Source: JABSOG01 sp047617105
Lineage (GTDB): Bacteria > Pseudomonadota > Gammaproteobacteria > Enterobacterales > Alteromonadaceae
Direction: 5' to 3'
Assembly (NCBI GenBank): GCA_047617105.1
Contig: JBLGCB010000052.1
Location: 1 to 24,907 of the forward strand
Length of the DNA stretch: 24,907 bases
The notes below the pieces were generated by a model. That model was not told the DNA's origin, searched no databases, and was given only the letters and a program-made list of their open reading frames with translations. Every line of letters starts with the position of its first letter. Position 1 is the stretch's first letter. The translations under genes and the position numbers were made by a program. This document shows, piece after piece, positions 15,161-24,873 of this stretch.

Positions 15161-17971
15161 ATGATTCAGCACTGTGTCCATTGTTTTTCAAGGCGTTTTT
15201 TTAGGTTTGCTATTTATTTTCCTGTTTATCTTGCGCTGGCCACTTTGCTGTCATCGTGCGCTAATGTTGGTCGCACCACCAATCTGCCACAAAAAAGTGC
15301 TGCCCAGCAGCGTTTATTCAGCGCCGGACTGGTTCAGCGTTTTGGTGATGATCAGGCTTTGCTGTCATTGGCGCATCAGGTTGAAGATTTTTATTATTCC
15401 GATGCTAGCACGGTTATCCAGCCTTATATCGATGCCATTCGCCAGTTTGATACTATCCCCGCCGAGGAATTTTGCCAGCCCCACAATCAGCTGACTTTAA
15501 ACCAAGCGGTGTCTTTGAATTCCACCAGTTTGTTGGCCACTTATCAGTTATATAAGTGTGCAGTTATCGCCAAAGACAAACCGTTGGCGATGCGTTATTA
15601 CCATCACACTGAGCAATTGATTCAAGTGCTGTGGGATGAAAGCAAGGGTCATGATATTGACATGGCCATGGAAGTCAGAGAAATCGACGAAGCTTACGTG
15701 TTAGCTGAATTGGTCGGTCTTGATGTGCTGGATGTAGAAATCGTTGATGATGTTGACGGTTTTGCTTATAAGTTTCATTTGCTGGATATCAAAAAACGTC
15801 AGTTTCAGCATCGTTATTTTAAAAACCACCGCTTGTTGAAAATGATGCTGACAGATTTGTCAGGCCTGGACTTGGATAATAAGCAGGTCACCAGTTTATT
15901 GCTCGATGCCTATACCAAGCAAAAATATCCCACCGCGTTGATTCTTAAGGCCCGCAAACTGCTCGATAAAGCGTTATATGTTAAGGCCATCAAGTTACTC
16001 ACCCCGATAGCTAAAGACAGCGCATTAGCAGCCACTTTATTGGCCGAAGGGTTTATTAAACTGGGTCAACGAGAATCTTTGGATCCATTGCTGTCGAGGA
16101 TTGATATTGCGGCGCGAAACGGTCTCATTGAAGCCAAACTGCTGCTGGGTCAGTATATTATGCTGTTTGCTACTAACGACAAGAAACTGGCCGACAGCGA
16201 CCAACTACTCGATGAAGTGGATGAGCTCACATTTGCCGGTAACGGCGTGCGTCTACAAGTAGAAAAACTCAGTCGTTATCCGGACAATATGTCGTTGTTA
16301 ACAAAATGGTACCAAAGAACCAACAAGGTCGAGATACTGGATGCCATGATTGAAGTTGCTCAGTCATTGCACGCCTTTTCGGTTAAAAATGCGTTAGCCA
16401 AAAATAGCGTGACCAAAAAAGCCAATGTTGAATATGCCTTACGGCAATTGGCGGCGGGTTTTGGTCATCCGGGGGCATTGGATAGCGCGGCACAAATGAT
16501 TGAACGAAAAGAGCTTTCTCCTGAGCAGGCGGGAGAGGTGTTGTATAACTTGGCGCTGATATTTGATTTTGCCGGACAGGGCGTCACTGCTGATTTGGCC
16601 ATCGCGCTGAAATATTATCAGCAAGCGGTGGCATTGGGTAATGCTCAGGCGCAGGCCAATTTGGGTTACCTTTTTGAGGCAGGCAAACATGTCAGTAAAG
16701 ATATGGTGAAGGCCCACCAGTTTTATCAACAAGCCGCTGATCAACACAATGCCCAAGGCATGAACAATTTGGCCACGTTTTATCTCGAAGGTAATGTGGT
16801 CGACCAAGATCACGCCAAAGCGTTGGCGTTATATCAGGCTGCAGCGGATATGGGCAATGATTTTGCCATTAATAACATGGGTAAACTTTACTATTATGGT
16901 TGGGGCGTTGATAAAGACTTGCCGCTTGCTTTTGATTACTTTCAACGCGCCGCTGCATTAGGTTTTGAGGACGCGATCGAATGGGTTGGTACCATGTATC
17001 ATCTGGGCGAAGGGGTGGCCAAAGATGATTTGCAAGCGATTGAATTTTTGACTAAAACATCCAAAACAGGTTATCCAATATCGTCTTTTTATCTGGCTGA
17101 AATCTACTTTGTCCAAGATAACATGGCGCTGGCGATTGCGGCTTATACATTGGCGTGGCAACAAGGGGATACAGATGCATCACTGACACTCGGCGATATT
17201 TATGCCAATGGTCGCAAGGTTAAAAAAGACCCCAAACTGGCGATGCATTGGTTTGAACAGGCATTGGCTATGAACAATATGATTGCCGCAGACCTGCTGG
17301 GCGACATGTATTTAAATGGCGATGGTGCCGCTCGGGACGAAAGTAAAGCCTTGGGGCTTTACCAGCAATTTTCTGATTATGAGGGGTTTAATATCAACGC
17401 CTACATCGGAGATAAGTTTTATTTCGCTAATGAGAAAATACAGGATTATGGTCGTGCCAAGCACTTTTATGAATTGGCGGCGACGCAAAACGAAGAAAAT
17501 TCGATTAACAACCTCGCTGAGATGTATCGTTATGGTCAGGGGGTGGCGGTGGACTTTGCACGGGCCATTGAATTGTATCATCGTGCGGATATTTTGAAAT
17601 CTGAAATTGCGCCCTTTAACCTTGGCCAAATGTATCGGGATGGTGAAGGCGTGGCGATTGATTATGCTCAGGCGCTGTCGTGGTTTAACCAATCTGCTCA
17701 AAGGGGATTTAGTGAAGCCAGTTATGATTTGGCCCAAATGTATCAAAAGGGGCAGGGCTGTGAGGTTGATTTGGCCAGTGCTAACCGCTGGTATGCCAAA
17801 GCGGTGGATAAGCAATTTCCTGCGGCTCAGTTTGCGCTGGGCAAAAATACCTTTTATGGTTATGGGGTCGACAAAGATGAACAAGCGGGTATTGCCTTGA
17901 TTCGTCTTAGTGCTGAGGCGGGTTATCAACCGGGTATTGATTTTGTTGCAAGCTCGTTAGTGTTGCAATGA
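15161..17971 (+). CDS. Sel1-repeat lipoprotein
   Basis: A 936-residue envelope lipoprotein. The N-terminal signal ends in a lipobox, LLSSC (Cys33), then ANVGRTTN. Residues about 60-460 are helical without clear repeats. From about 470 to the end there are roughly a dozen Sel1-type (TPR-like) repeats with the signature 'A..LG.LY..G.GV..D...A...Y..AA..G', for example NNMGKLYYYGWGVDKDLP and NLAEMYRYGQGVAVDFA. Sel1 solenoids act as protein-binding scaffolds in envelope assembly and signalling, so this is probably an outer-membrane scaffold facing the periplasm. It is first of five same-strand genes, 30 bases before the TPR/GGDEF gene. Partner and substrate unknown. Confidence 0.9.
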   Translation: MIQHCVHCFSRRFFRFAIYFPVYLALATLLSSCANVGRTTNLPQKSAAQQRLFSAGLVQRFGDDQALLSLAHQVEDFYYSDASTVIQPYIDAIRQFDTIPAEEFCQPHNQLTLNQAVSLNSTSLLATYQLYKCAVIAKDKPLAMRYYHHTEQLIQVLWDESKGHDIDMAMEVREIDEAYVLAELVGLDVLDVEIVDDVDGFAYKFHLLDIKKRQFQHRYFKNHRLLKMMLTDLSGLDLDNKQVTSLLLDAYTKQKYPTALILKARKLLDKALYVKAIKLLTPIAKDSALAATLLAEGFIKLGQRESLDPLLSRIDIAARNGLIEAKLLLGQYIMLFATNDKKLADSDQLLDEVDELTFAGNGVRLQVEKLSRYPDNMSLLTKWYQRTNKVEILDAMIEVAQSLHAFSVKNALAKNSVTKKANVEYALRQLAAGFGHPGALDSAAQMIERKELSPEQAGEVLYNLALIFDFAGQGVTADLAIALKYYQQAVALGNAQAQANLGYLFEAGKHVSKDMVKAHQFYQQAADQHNAQGMNNLATFYLEGNVVDQDHAKALALYQAAADMGNDFAINNMGKLYYYGWGVDKDLPLAFDYFQRAAALGFEDAIEWVGTMYHLGEGVAKDDLQAIEFLTKTSKTGYPISSFYLAEIYFVQDNMALAIAAYTLAWQQGDTDASLTLGDIYANGRKVKKDPKLAMHWFEQALAMNNMIAADLLGDMYLNGDGAARDESKALGLYQQFSDYEGFNINAYIGDKFYFANEKIQDYGRAKHFYELAATQNEENSINNLAEMYRYGQGVAVDFARAIELYHRADILKSEIAPFNLGQMYRDGEGVAIDYAQALSWFNQSAQRGFSEASYDLAQMYQKGQGCEVDLASANRWYAKAVDKQFPAAQFALGKNTFYGYGVDKDEQAGIALIRLSAEAGYQPGIDFVASSLVLQ

Positions 17972-18001
17972 TATGAGCCTTCACTTATGCTGCTGTTATA
18001 G

Positions 18002-19828
18002 TTGCACTATCGAATTATCACTTTGCTTATCACCTTAAATATTTGGACCAATTGGCCATCAAGACTCTGCCAGCGCCTGTTGCAGGGCCACTCTACGTTG
18101 TTGCTTTGCCTGACGCTATTAATTCCCGCCACGTCCGCCGTAGAAGTCGAACCACAAACCATCAATCAATTGCTCGACGCGGGCAGTTTTCATTTATTGC
18201 GTGATTTGGACAAAACCAATCAGCTGCTGCAACAATTAAGCGCGCAAAAAAATCAATTCAGCGCTGTGCAGCGCAATCAATTTACTTTGCTCAAAGCCGC
18301 TTATTTCGGGTCCATTGATCAACATCATGAACGGGTGTCGTTGGTCAGGGGAGTGATTGACACGATTAATAATGCCAATATCCGTGTCCAGTTTCTTTAT
18401 GAATTGACCGATAGTTACGTGCATCTCGGTGAGTATGAACAGGCGCTGGTGGTGATGAACCAAGGTATTCGTTTATTGCCAAAACTCACTGATATCAAAG
18501 CCAAAATATCGATGTTGCAAGGGGCTACGACATTATTGGTTTCGTTAAGTGCTTATGTCGAAGCACAGAATTATGCCAATCGAATGTATCAAATTGGGCT
18601 TGAAAATAATAACCTTGATACGATTTGTATTGGCCTGACCAATCAAATTGAGATTTTGTTTAAGCTCGGTGATATTGACATGGCCCGAGCGGCCATTAGT
18701 GGTGCGGTTGCGGTGTGCGATGAGAGCAATTATACCTTTAACTCGTCAGTTTTGCGGGGTCTCGAAGCGGTGAACCTGATTGATTCTGGCCAAAATGGCA
18801 TTGGCGTCAAAAAGGCCCTGAATGTATTGGATGAGCTTCAATTGGACAATAATACCTCCAGCTATATTCAGCGAGTTGAAGAAGCGATTGCCAGAAGTTA
18901 TTACCATATGGGTGATCAAGACAAGGCGCTTGCTTATGGTTTGCTGGCTTATCAGCGCAACAATCAATCGCAATCAAGGGGCTTGATGAAAGACATTAGT
19001 TTGACTTTATCGCAAATCAAACGTGCTCAGGGAGATTTTGCGGCAGCATTGGCTTATAACGATATTTATCTGCGTGAGCGAGCACGGGTTGAACAAGATA
19101 AAAGTGCCAAAAACCTGGCTTATCAGCAGGTTAAGTATGATAGCCTAGATAAGACCAGCCAGCTTGAACAGTTAAAATTTAGCAATAACAGTTTGATTTT
19201 GGCGCAAAGACAGCAAACTGAAAAAGCAGATAACCTGATGTTAATGGTGATATTGACAGTGGGTTTATTACTATTTTTGACGGTGTTGGTGGTGGTGAGC
19301 TTAAGACAAAAACGGGCGTTGATTTATGCCGCCCCCGGAGAAAATCAAGGTTATCATCTGAGCGGATTTTTGCGCCGTAGTGAACCATTGTTAACCGATG
19401 TTCACCAAGGCGGCGAGCGCTTTTGTATGATGTTGTTTGAGTTAGATGATTTTGCCGAGCTTGAAACCCATTCTCAAGATACCATGGGCCATTCGTTGAT
19501 CAATGAAATTACCGAGGTGTGCAAACTACAGGTGCGTCAAAGTGATCAGCTCAGTCGTATCAGTGAACAGCAATTTGCCATTTGTATCGTCGAATCATCA
19601 GAGCAAGGTGCAATCATTCTCGCTGAGCGTTGTCAGCGGGCCATTGCGTCAATTGATGTCGAAAATGCTCAAATCACCACCCCCTTAGCGGCGACATTTG
19701 GTATTGCGATGATCGGCGACGAATTTGTCGATGCCAGTGAGGCGATGATAGCCGCGCAAAAAGCGCTGCATTTGGCCAAAGATGCTGGGCGTAATCAAAT
19801 ATTTGTCCATAACAAACGCGAAGTCTAA
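18002..19828 (+). CDS. Membrane protein with periplasmic TPR-like repeats and a degenerate GGDEF domain
   Basis: Up to 608 residues. A hydrophobic N-terminal segment (STLLLCLTLLIPATSA) precedes a helical TPR-like region (about 60-370, e.g. LTDSYVHLGEYEQALVVMNQ) and a short coiled coil. One membrane helix follows (about 412-433, LMLMVILTVGLLLFLTVLVV), then a GGDEF-fold domain (about 450-605). The signature is SEQQF (521-525) instead of GGDEF, so it is unlikely to make c-di-GMP and may be a sensor or allosteric partner. The C-terminal ALHLAKDAGRNQI is typical of the fold. No ATG occurs in the first 150 codons; TTG 18002 has no ribosome site, and ATG 17987 is cut off by TAG at 17999. The start is uncertain. 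Confidence 0.85.
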   Translation: MHYRIITLLITLNIWTNWPSRLCQRLLQGHSTLLLCLTLLIPATSAVEVEPQTINQLLDAGSFHLLRDLDKTNQLLQQLSAQKNQFSAVQRNQFTLLKAAYFGSIDQHHERVSLVRGVIDTINNANIRVQFLYELTDSYVHLGEYEQALVVMNQGIRLLPKLTDIKAKISMLQGATTLLVSLSAYVEAQNYANRMYQIGLENNNLDTICIGLTNQIEILFKLGDIDMARAAISGAVAVCDESNYTFNSSVLRGLEAVNLIDSGQNGIGVKKALNVLDELQLDNNTSSYIQRVEEAIARSYYHMGDQDKALAYGLLAYQRNNQSQSRGLMKDISLTLSQIKRAQGDFAAALAYNDIYLRERARVEQDKSAKNLAYQQVKYDSLDKTSQLEQLKFSNNSLILAQRQQTEKADNLMLMVILTVGLLLFLTVLVVVSLRQKRALIYAAPGENQGYHLSGFLRRSEPLLTDVHQGGERFCMMLFELDDFAELETHSQDTMGHSLINEITEVCKLQVRQSDQLSRISEQQFAICIVESSEQGAIILAERCQRAIASIDVENAQITTPLAATFGIAMIGDEFVDASEAMIAAQKALHLAKDAGRNQIFVHNKREV

Positions 19829-20001
19829 ACACGCCGAATCACCATAATTCCCCTTTATAAAACCACCAAAATCCCTTTTCTGTCCTAAAACCCTGATTCA
19901 ACCCGAAACAGACACTTTTATTCATAAAACAACAGGACTTTATGCCCGTTTCCATACTATGATTGTTAAATGTTGTTGATATGCATTTGATTGTTAGGTT
20001 T

Positions 20002-22116
20002 ATGGGTTGGACACAAGAATATAAAAGCGCCACCGTGCTGATTGCTGATGATGATGAATCACAATTAGAACTGCTGGAGCAGGTATTGAACATTCATCGT
20101 TTTGAGGTGATCGCGGTAAGAAACGGGCTTGAAGCCGTGATTGCTTTTCGCGAGCATCAACCCGATGTGGTGTTGTTGGATGTTGATATGCCACAAATGG
20201 ACGGATTCACTGCTTGTGATTTAATGCGCAAGGAATTTCCAGACTTAACGGTGCCTATTGTTATGGTCACTGGTATGGATGACGTTGAATCCATTGAAAA
20301 AGCTTATGCGGTGGGGGCTGACGATTTTATCGCCAAACCCTTGTCATGGCCAGTGTTGGGCCATCGGGTATTTTATTATCTCAAAGGCAGTCGGGCACTG
20401 GACGAGATCAAAACCCGCAATGAGCGAGAAAAGACCCTGTTCAGGGCTATCCCCGATGCGGTGATCCATTTTGATGCTAAGCTCGAAGCCAAAGATATTC
20501 ATCTGGGCAAACAACGGCACTTGTTTGGCAGCGATCAGAGCTGCTCTAATGAAGACTTGTGTATCGACAACTTTGTCGACAGCCCGCTGGTACTCAAAGT
20601 GCAGGCTTTGCTCAAAGCACGCCTTAATGCCTCCCCGAGCGACTCGGCAGAATCCCAATTTGAAGAAAACCTCACCTTAAACGGTAAAATTAATCATATC
20701 GAAATCCGTATCGCTGACAGTGTTCATAGTGAGGTTATTGTGGTGGTGCGTGATATTTCGATGCGCAAAGCCAATGAACAGCAAATTCTCAATCTGGTGT
20801 CGTATGATCAGTTAACGGGTCTACCCAATCGTCGCTACCTTGAAGACGAACTCGAACGGGGGCTAAACAGAAACCAAAACAGTGATACCAAAGTGGCGTT
20901 ATTGTTTGTCACTATCGACCGTTTTAGTAACATAAATGAGTCTTTTGGCCTTAAGGTGGGTGATCAATTGTTGGTCGACACCGCCAAACGATTCGAAGAA
21001 GGGCTCAATACCATTCTTGAAGGCGAACACGGCGCCAATGAAGGCCATTTTCGCCTTGCCCGTTTCAGTGAAAATGAATTTGCCCTTATGCTGACCCATC
21101 TCAGTGATAGTAGTGAAGCCTATCGAATAGGCCAGTTATTACAGGATATGGTGCTCGACCCGCTGAATATCGATGGCAATGAGTTGTATATTTCATTGTC
21201 TGTTGGCATCGCTTTTTCTCCCGATGACTCAACCGATAGCGGTCAACTGATTGAAATGGCGGGGCAGGCGGCCAATCTGGCGAAAAAACCCGGTAATCAG
21301 ATCATTGGTTATTCGGCAGAGTTTAACAGTCAAGCGCAACGTAAGCAGGCGATCGAACGGCATTTGCGTAAAGCGCTCGAAGCCGGAGAGTTCCATCTGG
21401 TGCTTCAGCCTAAACTGTGTGTCAGTGACCCTCAGATGCTGAGTGCCGAGGTTTTACTACGCTGGGTTAACAGCGAATTAGGTTTTGTTTCTCCGGCGGA
21501 ATTTATTCCCATCGCCGAGCAAAGTGAAGTGATCATCACCATTAGTGAATGGATTTTCGAAGAAGCGTGTCGTCTCAGTGCCAAGTTACGTCATCAGTAT
21601 GACAAAAAAGTCAAACTGGCGATTAACCTCTCTCCCCAGCAGTTTACCCAGCAAGACAATCTTATTGCGTTTTTTCAACATCATGTCGCCAACGTTGGCA
21701 TGGAGCCGGCCCACTTTGAACTGGAAATCACCGAAAATGTGTTGATTGATGATGTTGATTATACTTCGAGACAGTTAAATGAATTAAGAGAGCTGGGTTT
21801 TTCCATCGCTATTGATGATTTTGGCACGGGTTACTCATCGTTGAGTTACCTGACTCAGTTTAATATTGATACCTTAAAAATTGACCAATCATTTATCAAT
21901 ACCTTTGATGATCCGCGCAGTCAGAAACTGATTGAAACCTTGATTGTTATGGGTAAAAAAATGAATATGAAAATCGTTGCCGAAGGGGTAGAAACCCTAG
22001 CGCAACTGGAGTTTTTAAAACAAAATCAATGTGATTATGTGCAAGGGTATATTTACGCCAAACCTTTGCCATTTGATTTGTATGTGGACTTCTTACAACA
22101 AGAGTTACAACAATAA
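20002..22116 (+). CDS. Response regulator with degenerate GGDEF and EAL domains
   Basis: Soluble 704-residue protein. The receiver domain (about 10-130) has the acidic triad DDD (16-18), phospho-acceptor Asp60 in LLDVDMPQMDG, and Lys112 in AKP. A poorly conserved linker or PAS-like segment follows. The GGDEF domain (about 265-435) has RFSENEF (354-360), so it is predicted inactive. The EAL domain (about 450-700) keeps the key residues: Glu483 in AEVLLRW, INLSPQQF, LEITENVL, Asp605-Asp606 in IDDFGTGYSS, KIDQSF, EGVET and QGYIYAKPLP. It is therefore a likely c-di-GMP phosphodiesterase controlled by phosphorylation. Start 20002 is chosen because the receiver begins 10 residues later; TTG 19963 and ATG 19981 lack ribosome sites. 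No histidine kinase is visible here. Confidence 0.9.
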   Translation: MGWTQEYKSATVLIADDDESQLELLEQVLNIHRFEVIAVRNGLEAVIAFREHQPDVVLLDVDMPQMDGFTACDLMRKEFPDLTVPIVMVTGMDDVESIEKAYAVGADDFIAKPLSWPVLGHRVFYYLKGSRALDEIKTRNEREKTLFRAIPDAVIHFDAKLEAKDIHLGKQRHLFGSDQSCSNEDLCIDNFVDSPLVLKVQALLKARLNASPSDSAESQFEENLTLNGKINHIEIRIADSVHSEVIVVVRDISMRKANEQQILNLVSYDQLTGLPNRRYLEDELERGLNRNQNSDTKVALLFVTIDRFSNINESFGLKVGDQLLVDTAKRFEEGLNTILEGEHGANEGHFRLARFSENEFALMLTHLSDSSEAYRIGQLLQDMVLDPLNIDGNELYISLSVGIAFSPDDSTDSGQLIEMAGQAANLAKKPGNQIIGYSAEFNSQAQRKQAIERHLRKALEAGEFHLVLQPKLCVSDPQMLSAEVLLRWVNSELGFVSPAEFIPIAEQSEVIITISEWIFEEACRLSAKLRHQYDKKVKLAINLSPQQFTQQDNLIAFFQHHVANVGMEPAHFELEITENVLIDDVDYTSRQLNELRELGFSIAIDDFGTGYSSLSYLTQFNIDTLKIDQSFINTFDDPRSQKLIETLIVMGKKMNMKIVAEGVETLAQLEFLKQNQCDYVQGYIYAKPLPFDLYVDFLQQELQQ

Positions 22117-22124
22117 TTGACGAC

Positions 22125-22129
22125 AGGTG
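22125..22129 (+). promoter_or_regulatory. Ribosome-binding site favouring a GTG start for the TonB receptor
   Basis: AGGTG, a good anti-Shine-Dalgarno match, is 6 bases from GTG 22136 and 12 from ATG 22142. It overlaps the alternative GTG at 22127. Confidence 0.5.
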
Positions 22130-22135
22130 TACTCA

Positions 22136-24319
22136 GTGAAGATGATTTCTCAGTCCGGATGGATGCGCAATAAAACCCCAAGCTGGTTGTTGATGCCCTT
22201 ATTAATGACGACAGTGGCTTGGCCGCTGGCCAGTTTGGCAGAGCAGGATGATTTGAGTGATTTGAATCTGGCCGATTTGATGAATATCGAAATGGTCTCT
22301 GGGTCTAAGTTTAAGCAGGACTTAAGTGATATCACCGCGGCTGCCTATGTGATCACCGAACAAGACATCAAAAATGCTGGCGTGACCAATTTACCCGAAT
22401 TACTTAAAATGGTGCCGGGGGTATTTGTCTCTGAAGCCACCGCCAATAGTTGGGCGGTGGGTATTCGTGGTTTTAACAGTTTGTTTTCTAATAAAGTGCT
22501 GGTGATGATCGACGGCCGCAGTTTGTTTTCACCGTTATTTTCTGGGGTATTCTGGGAGCAAATCGACCTGTATATCCCTGATATCGAACGCATCGAAGTG
22601 ATCCGTGGCGTTGGCTCTACGGTCTGGGGGGCCAATGCGGTGAATGGCGTGGTCAATATCATTACCAAATCTACCCTAGATAACGAAAGCGTCCAATTGT
22701 ATATCAACAAAGGCACTCAGCTGGATTACGATGTAGGCGTTCGAGTTGGTACCAAAATCGCTGAGCAAAGTTACGCGCGATTTTATCTCAAAAGCAAAAG
22801 AATTGATGGCAGCGATTATGCGCAATTTCCGGTGGATGATAGCTGGTCATCAGATGCCATTGGCGGCAAGTGGGAGCACTTTGCCGGACGAGATTCTTAT
22901 ATGTTCTCTGGTGATTACCTCGATCAGTCACTCAATGATAGCACCATGATCTCTTCGCGAATCACTGACCTCGACATCCCGGTAAAAAATATCAATACCA
23001 ATTTGAGTTTTCAGTGGCAACGTCAGATGTCGACTAACCGCGCTTTTACCTTGTCTTCGCAAATCCAGCAAAGTGAGCGGGAGGCTAAGTATTATCGGAT
23101 TGATGACCATATGTCCAACATCGAATTTGATACTAGTTATCAGTTGGATAACCATCAATTTTCGTTTGGACTCGGCGCGCGTCAGCATGTGATTGATTTT
23201 GATCCAGGCATTATGTTTGAGGTTGAGATTGGCGGTGCGCGAACGAATGTCGAAATTCAGAGTAAGGCGACCATTCTCAGTGCTTATATCCAAGATGAAT
23301 GGCAATTTGCGCCGGACCATCGTCTGATTATTGGCAGTAAATATGAATCTCATAAACATCAGCAAAACAATCAAAACCCCGACCAGTATCAGTATGTCAG
23401 CGAAGGTCAAAATACCAGTGCCTGGTTACCTACCTTGCGGTATCGCTTGGATTGGTCAGATAGTAGTCGATTTTGGGCGGCGGTATCCCAATCTGTCCGG
23501 GTACCCTCGTTGTCGGATCATCTTATTCAGGTGCCAGTGGCAACCATCCCCGCAGGCACGGCCCTAAATCCCAGCCCTTGGCCATTTGAGTATTTTAGTG
23601 CGGGTACTCGTTCATTTGAAAAAGAAACCCTAGTGTCGTTTGAGCTGGGTTTCAGAGCGGCGCTTAATGCCAGCAATTCGATTGATATTGTCGCTTACCA
23701 TAGTCGTTATGATGACGTCAGGGCGTTTCAAGATGAGCCACAAATGTGCCAGAACAGTGGCCAGGCGCCACCATTTTGCTTACCTGAGGATAAGATAGTG
23801 CAGCAGGCATTGTTTAACAATGCCTCTGATGTGACGATAAACGGTGTTGAGGTGGCATGGCAAAGCCATTTGTCAGAGCACCTCGATTTATCGCTGAATT
23901 ACGCTTACATGAACCAATTGATTGGCGCGGTATCGACGGATACTATCATCGATTTCACCTCGCTGGGACTCAGTCCACAACACCAGTTGGGTTTACAGCT
24001 AGATTGGTCGGCGCTGGATAAATTAAATCTACAGTTTAAATACCAATACGTGGGGAATTTTGAAAAGCATAATGGGACAGCCGTGGTATCTGATAGTGGC
24101 ATTATTATTAATGATTTTGAGTTTGACCCACGTTTTGTCGATAACCAGCATACCGTAGATATTGCCCTAACGTATGCGATACTGCCTCAATGGACCTTAA
24201 AATTTAATATCAATAATCTGTTACATCAAAGTGGTCTGCAATGGCAGCCAGAGTTTCCTAATGCACACACCAGAGACATTGAACGGCGTGTTAACCTTGG
24301 TTTGGGTGTCAAGTTTTGA
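22136..24319 (+). CDS. TonB-dependent outer-membrane receptor
   Basis: A 727-residue outer-membrane receptor, driven by TonB. After the signal peptide (cut near LASLA-EQ) the mature N-terminus reads DLSDLNLADLMNIEMVSGS. From family knowledge this type of start is typical of receptors encoded beside YfiR/DUF4154 proteins. The plug domain (about 60-180) includes ITEQDIKNAGVTNLPELLKM, VLVMIDGRS, and RIEVIRGVGSTVWGANAVNG. A 22-strand barrel ending in Phe (VNLGLGVKF) follows. Substrate unknown; no siderophore- or B12-specific sequence is evident. The start is GTG 22136 (see ribosome site); 22127 and 22142 are alternatives. The stop overlaps the yfiR-like start (TGATG), so the two are translationally coupled. 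Only 19 bases separate it from the EAL gene. Confidence 0.93.
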   Translation: MKMISQSGWMRNKTPSWLLMPLLMTTVAWPLASLAEQDDLSDLNLADLMNIEMVSGSKFKQDLSDITAAAYVITEQDIKNAGVTNLPELLKMVPGVFVSEATANSWAVGIRGFNSLFSNKVLVMIDGRSLFSPLFSGVFWEQIDLYIPDIERIEVIRGVGSTVWGANAVNGVVNIITKSTLDNESVQLYINKGTQLDYDVGVRVGTKIAEQSYARFYLKSKRIDGSDYAQFPVDDSWSSDAIGGKWEHFAGRDSYMFSGDYLDQSLNDSTMISSRITDLDIPVKNINTNLSFQWQRQMSTNRAFTLSSQIQQSEREAKYYRIDDHMSNIEFDTSYQLDNHQFSFGLGARQHVIDFDPGIMFEVEIGGARTNVEIQSKATILSAYIQDEWQFAPDHRLIIGSKYESHKHQQNNQNPDQYQYVSEGQNTSAWLPTLRYRLDWSDSSRFWAAVSQSVRVPSLSDHLIQVPVATIPAGTALNPSPWPFEYFSAGTRSFEKETLVSFELGFRAALNASNSIDIVAYHSRYDDVRAFQDEPQMCQNSGQAPPFCLPEDKIVQQALFNNASDVTINGVEVAWQSHLSEHLDLSLNYAYMNQLIGAVSTDTIIDFTSLGLSPQHQLGLQLDWSALDKLNLQFKYQYVGNFEKHNGTAVVSDSGIIINDFEFDPRFVDNQHTVDIALTYAILPQWTLKFNINNLLHQSGLQWQPEFPNAHTRDIERRVNLGLGVKF

Positions 24320-24873
24320 TGTTGAATTTTATCAATCGGGCGCGTTGGCGAAAAAATGCTATGGTGATTGCTGTGCTGCTGATGTTGAGCTTGATGGCGA
24401 GTTCGTTTAGCGCCACTGCTATCGAGCCGAAAAAGCGTGACTTGCAATGGGCGTATATGATGAATTTTATTCGTTATTTCAGCTGGCCTGAGCAACCACA
24501 CATGACGGTTAATTTTTGCATCATTGGTCGTAACCCGTTTTCGCTGGACCAGGGAGACTTTTCATCGAAGCAGAAAGATGGCAAAATTACTGCGGTGAAG
24601 TATCATGAGACCCTACCCTCGGTTGAAGTGATGAATCGCTGTCAGGTGATTTATTTTTCATCCAGTATTACGATGGCACAATTGTCATTTGTGTTTAGTA
24701 AACTGGGCAGCTTGCCGATAGTCACCATTGCTGACCATCAGGGGTTTATCAAGATTGGTGGTATACTACAGTTTACGGAAAAAAATAATAAACTGCGCTT
24801 TCGCTTAAATAAAGCGGTGTTAAATACCATGAACCTTAAGATTCATCCGGCATTATTACGTCTTTCGGATTAG
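24319..24873 (+). CDS. YfiR-family (DUF4154) periplasmic protein
   Basis: A 184-residue secreted protein. A signal peptide (about 1-34, hydrophobic AMVIAVLLMLSLM) leads to KRDLQWAYMMNFIRYFSWPE, the hallmark of DUF4154, then FCIIGRNPF and NRCQVIYFS. Pseudomonas YfiR binds and represses the cyclase YfiN/TpbB in the periplasm and responds to redox or envelope stress. Cys67 and Cys108 match the structural disulfide of that family. The second YfiR cysteine pair (from memory C145-C152) is absent, so redox behaviour may differ. ATG 24319 overlaps the receptor stop, which is better than TTG 24316. Its cyclase or sensor partner is probably just beyond the right edge. Confidence 0.9.
   Translation: MLNFINRARWRKNAMVIAVLLMLSLMASSFSATAIEPKKRDLQWAYMMNFIRYFSWPEQPHMTVNFCIIGRNPFSLDQGDFSSKQKDGKITAVKYHETLPSVEVMNRCQVIYFSSSITMAQLSFVFSKLGSLPIVTIADHQGFIKIGGILQFTEKNNKLRFRLNKAVLNTMNLKIHPALLRLSD

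Noticed and set aside
16439..17929. Long antisense frames opposite the Sel1 gene
   Set aside because: They mirror the repeats of the real gene and show no starts, domains or ribosome sites.
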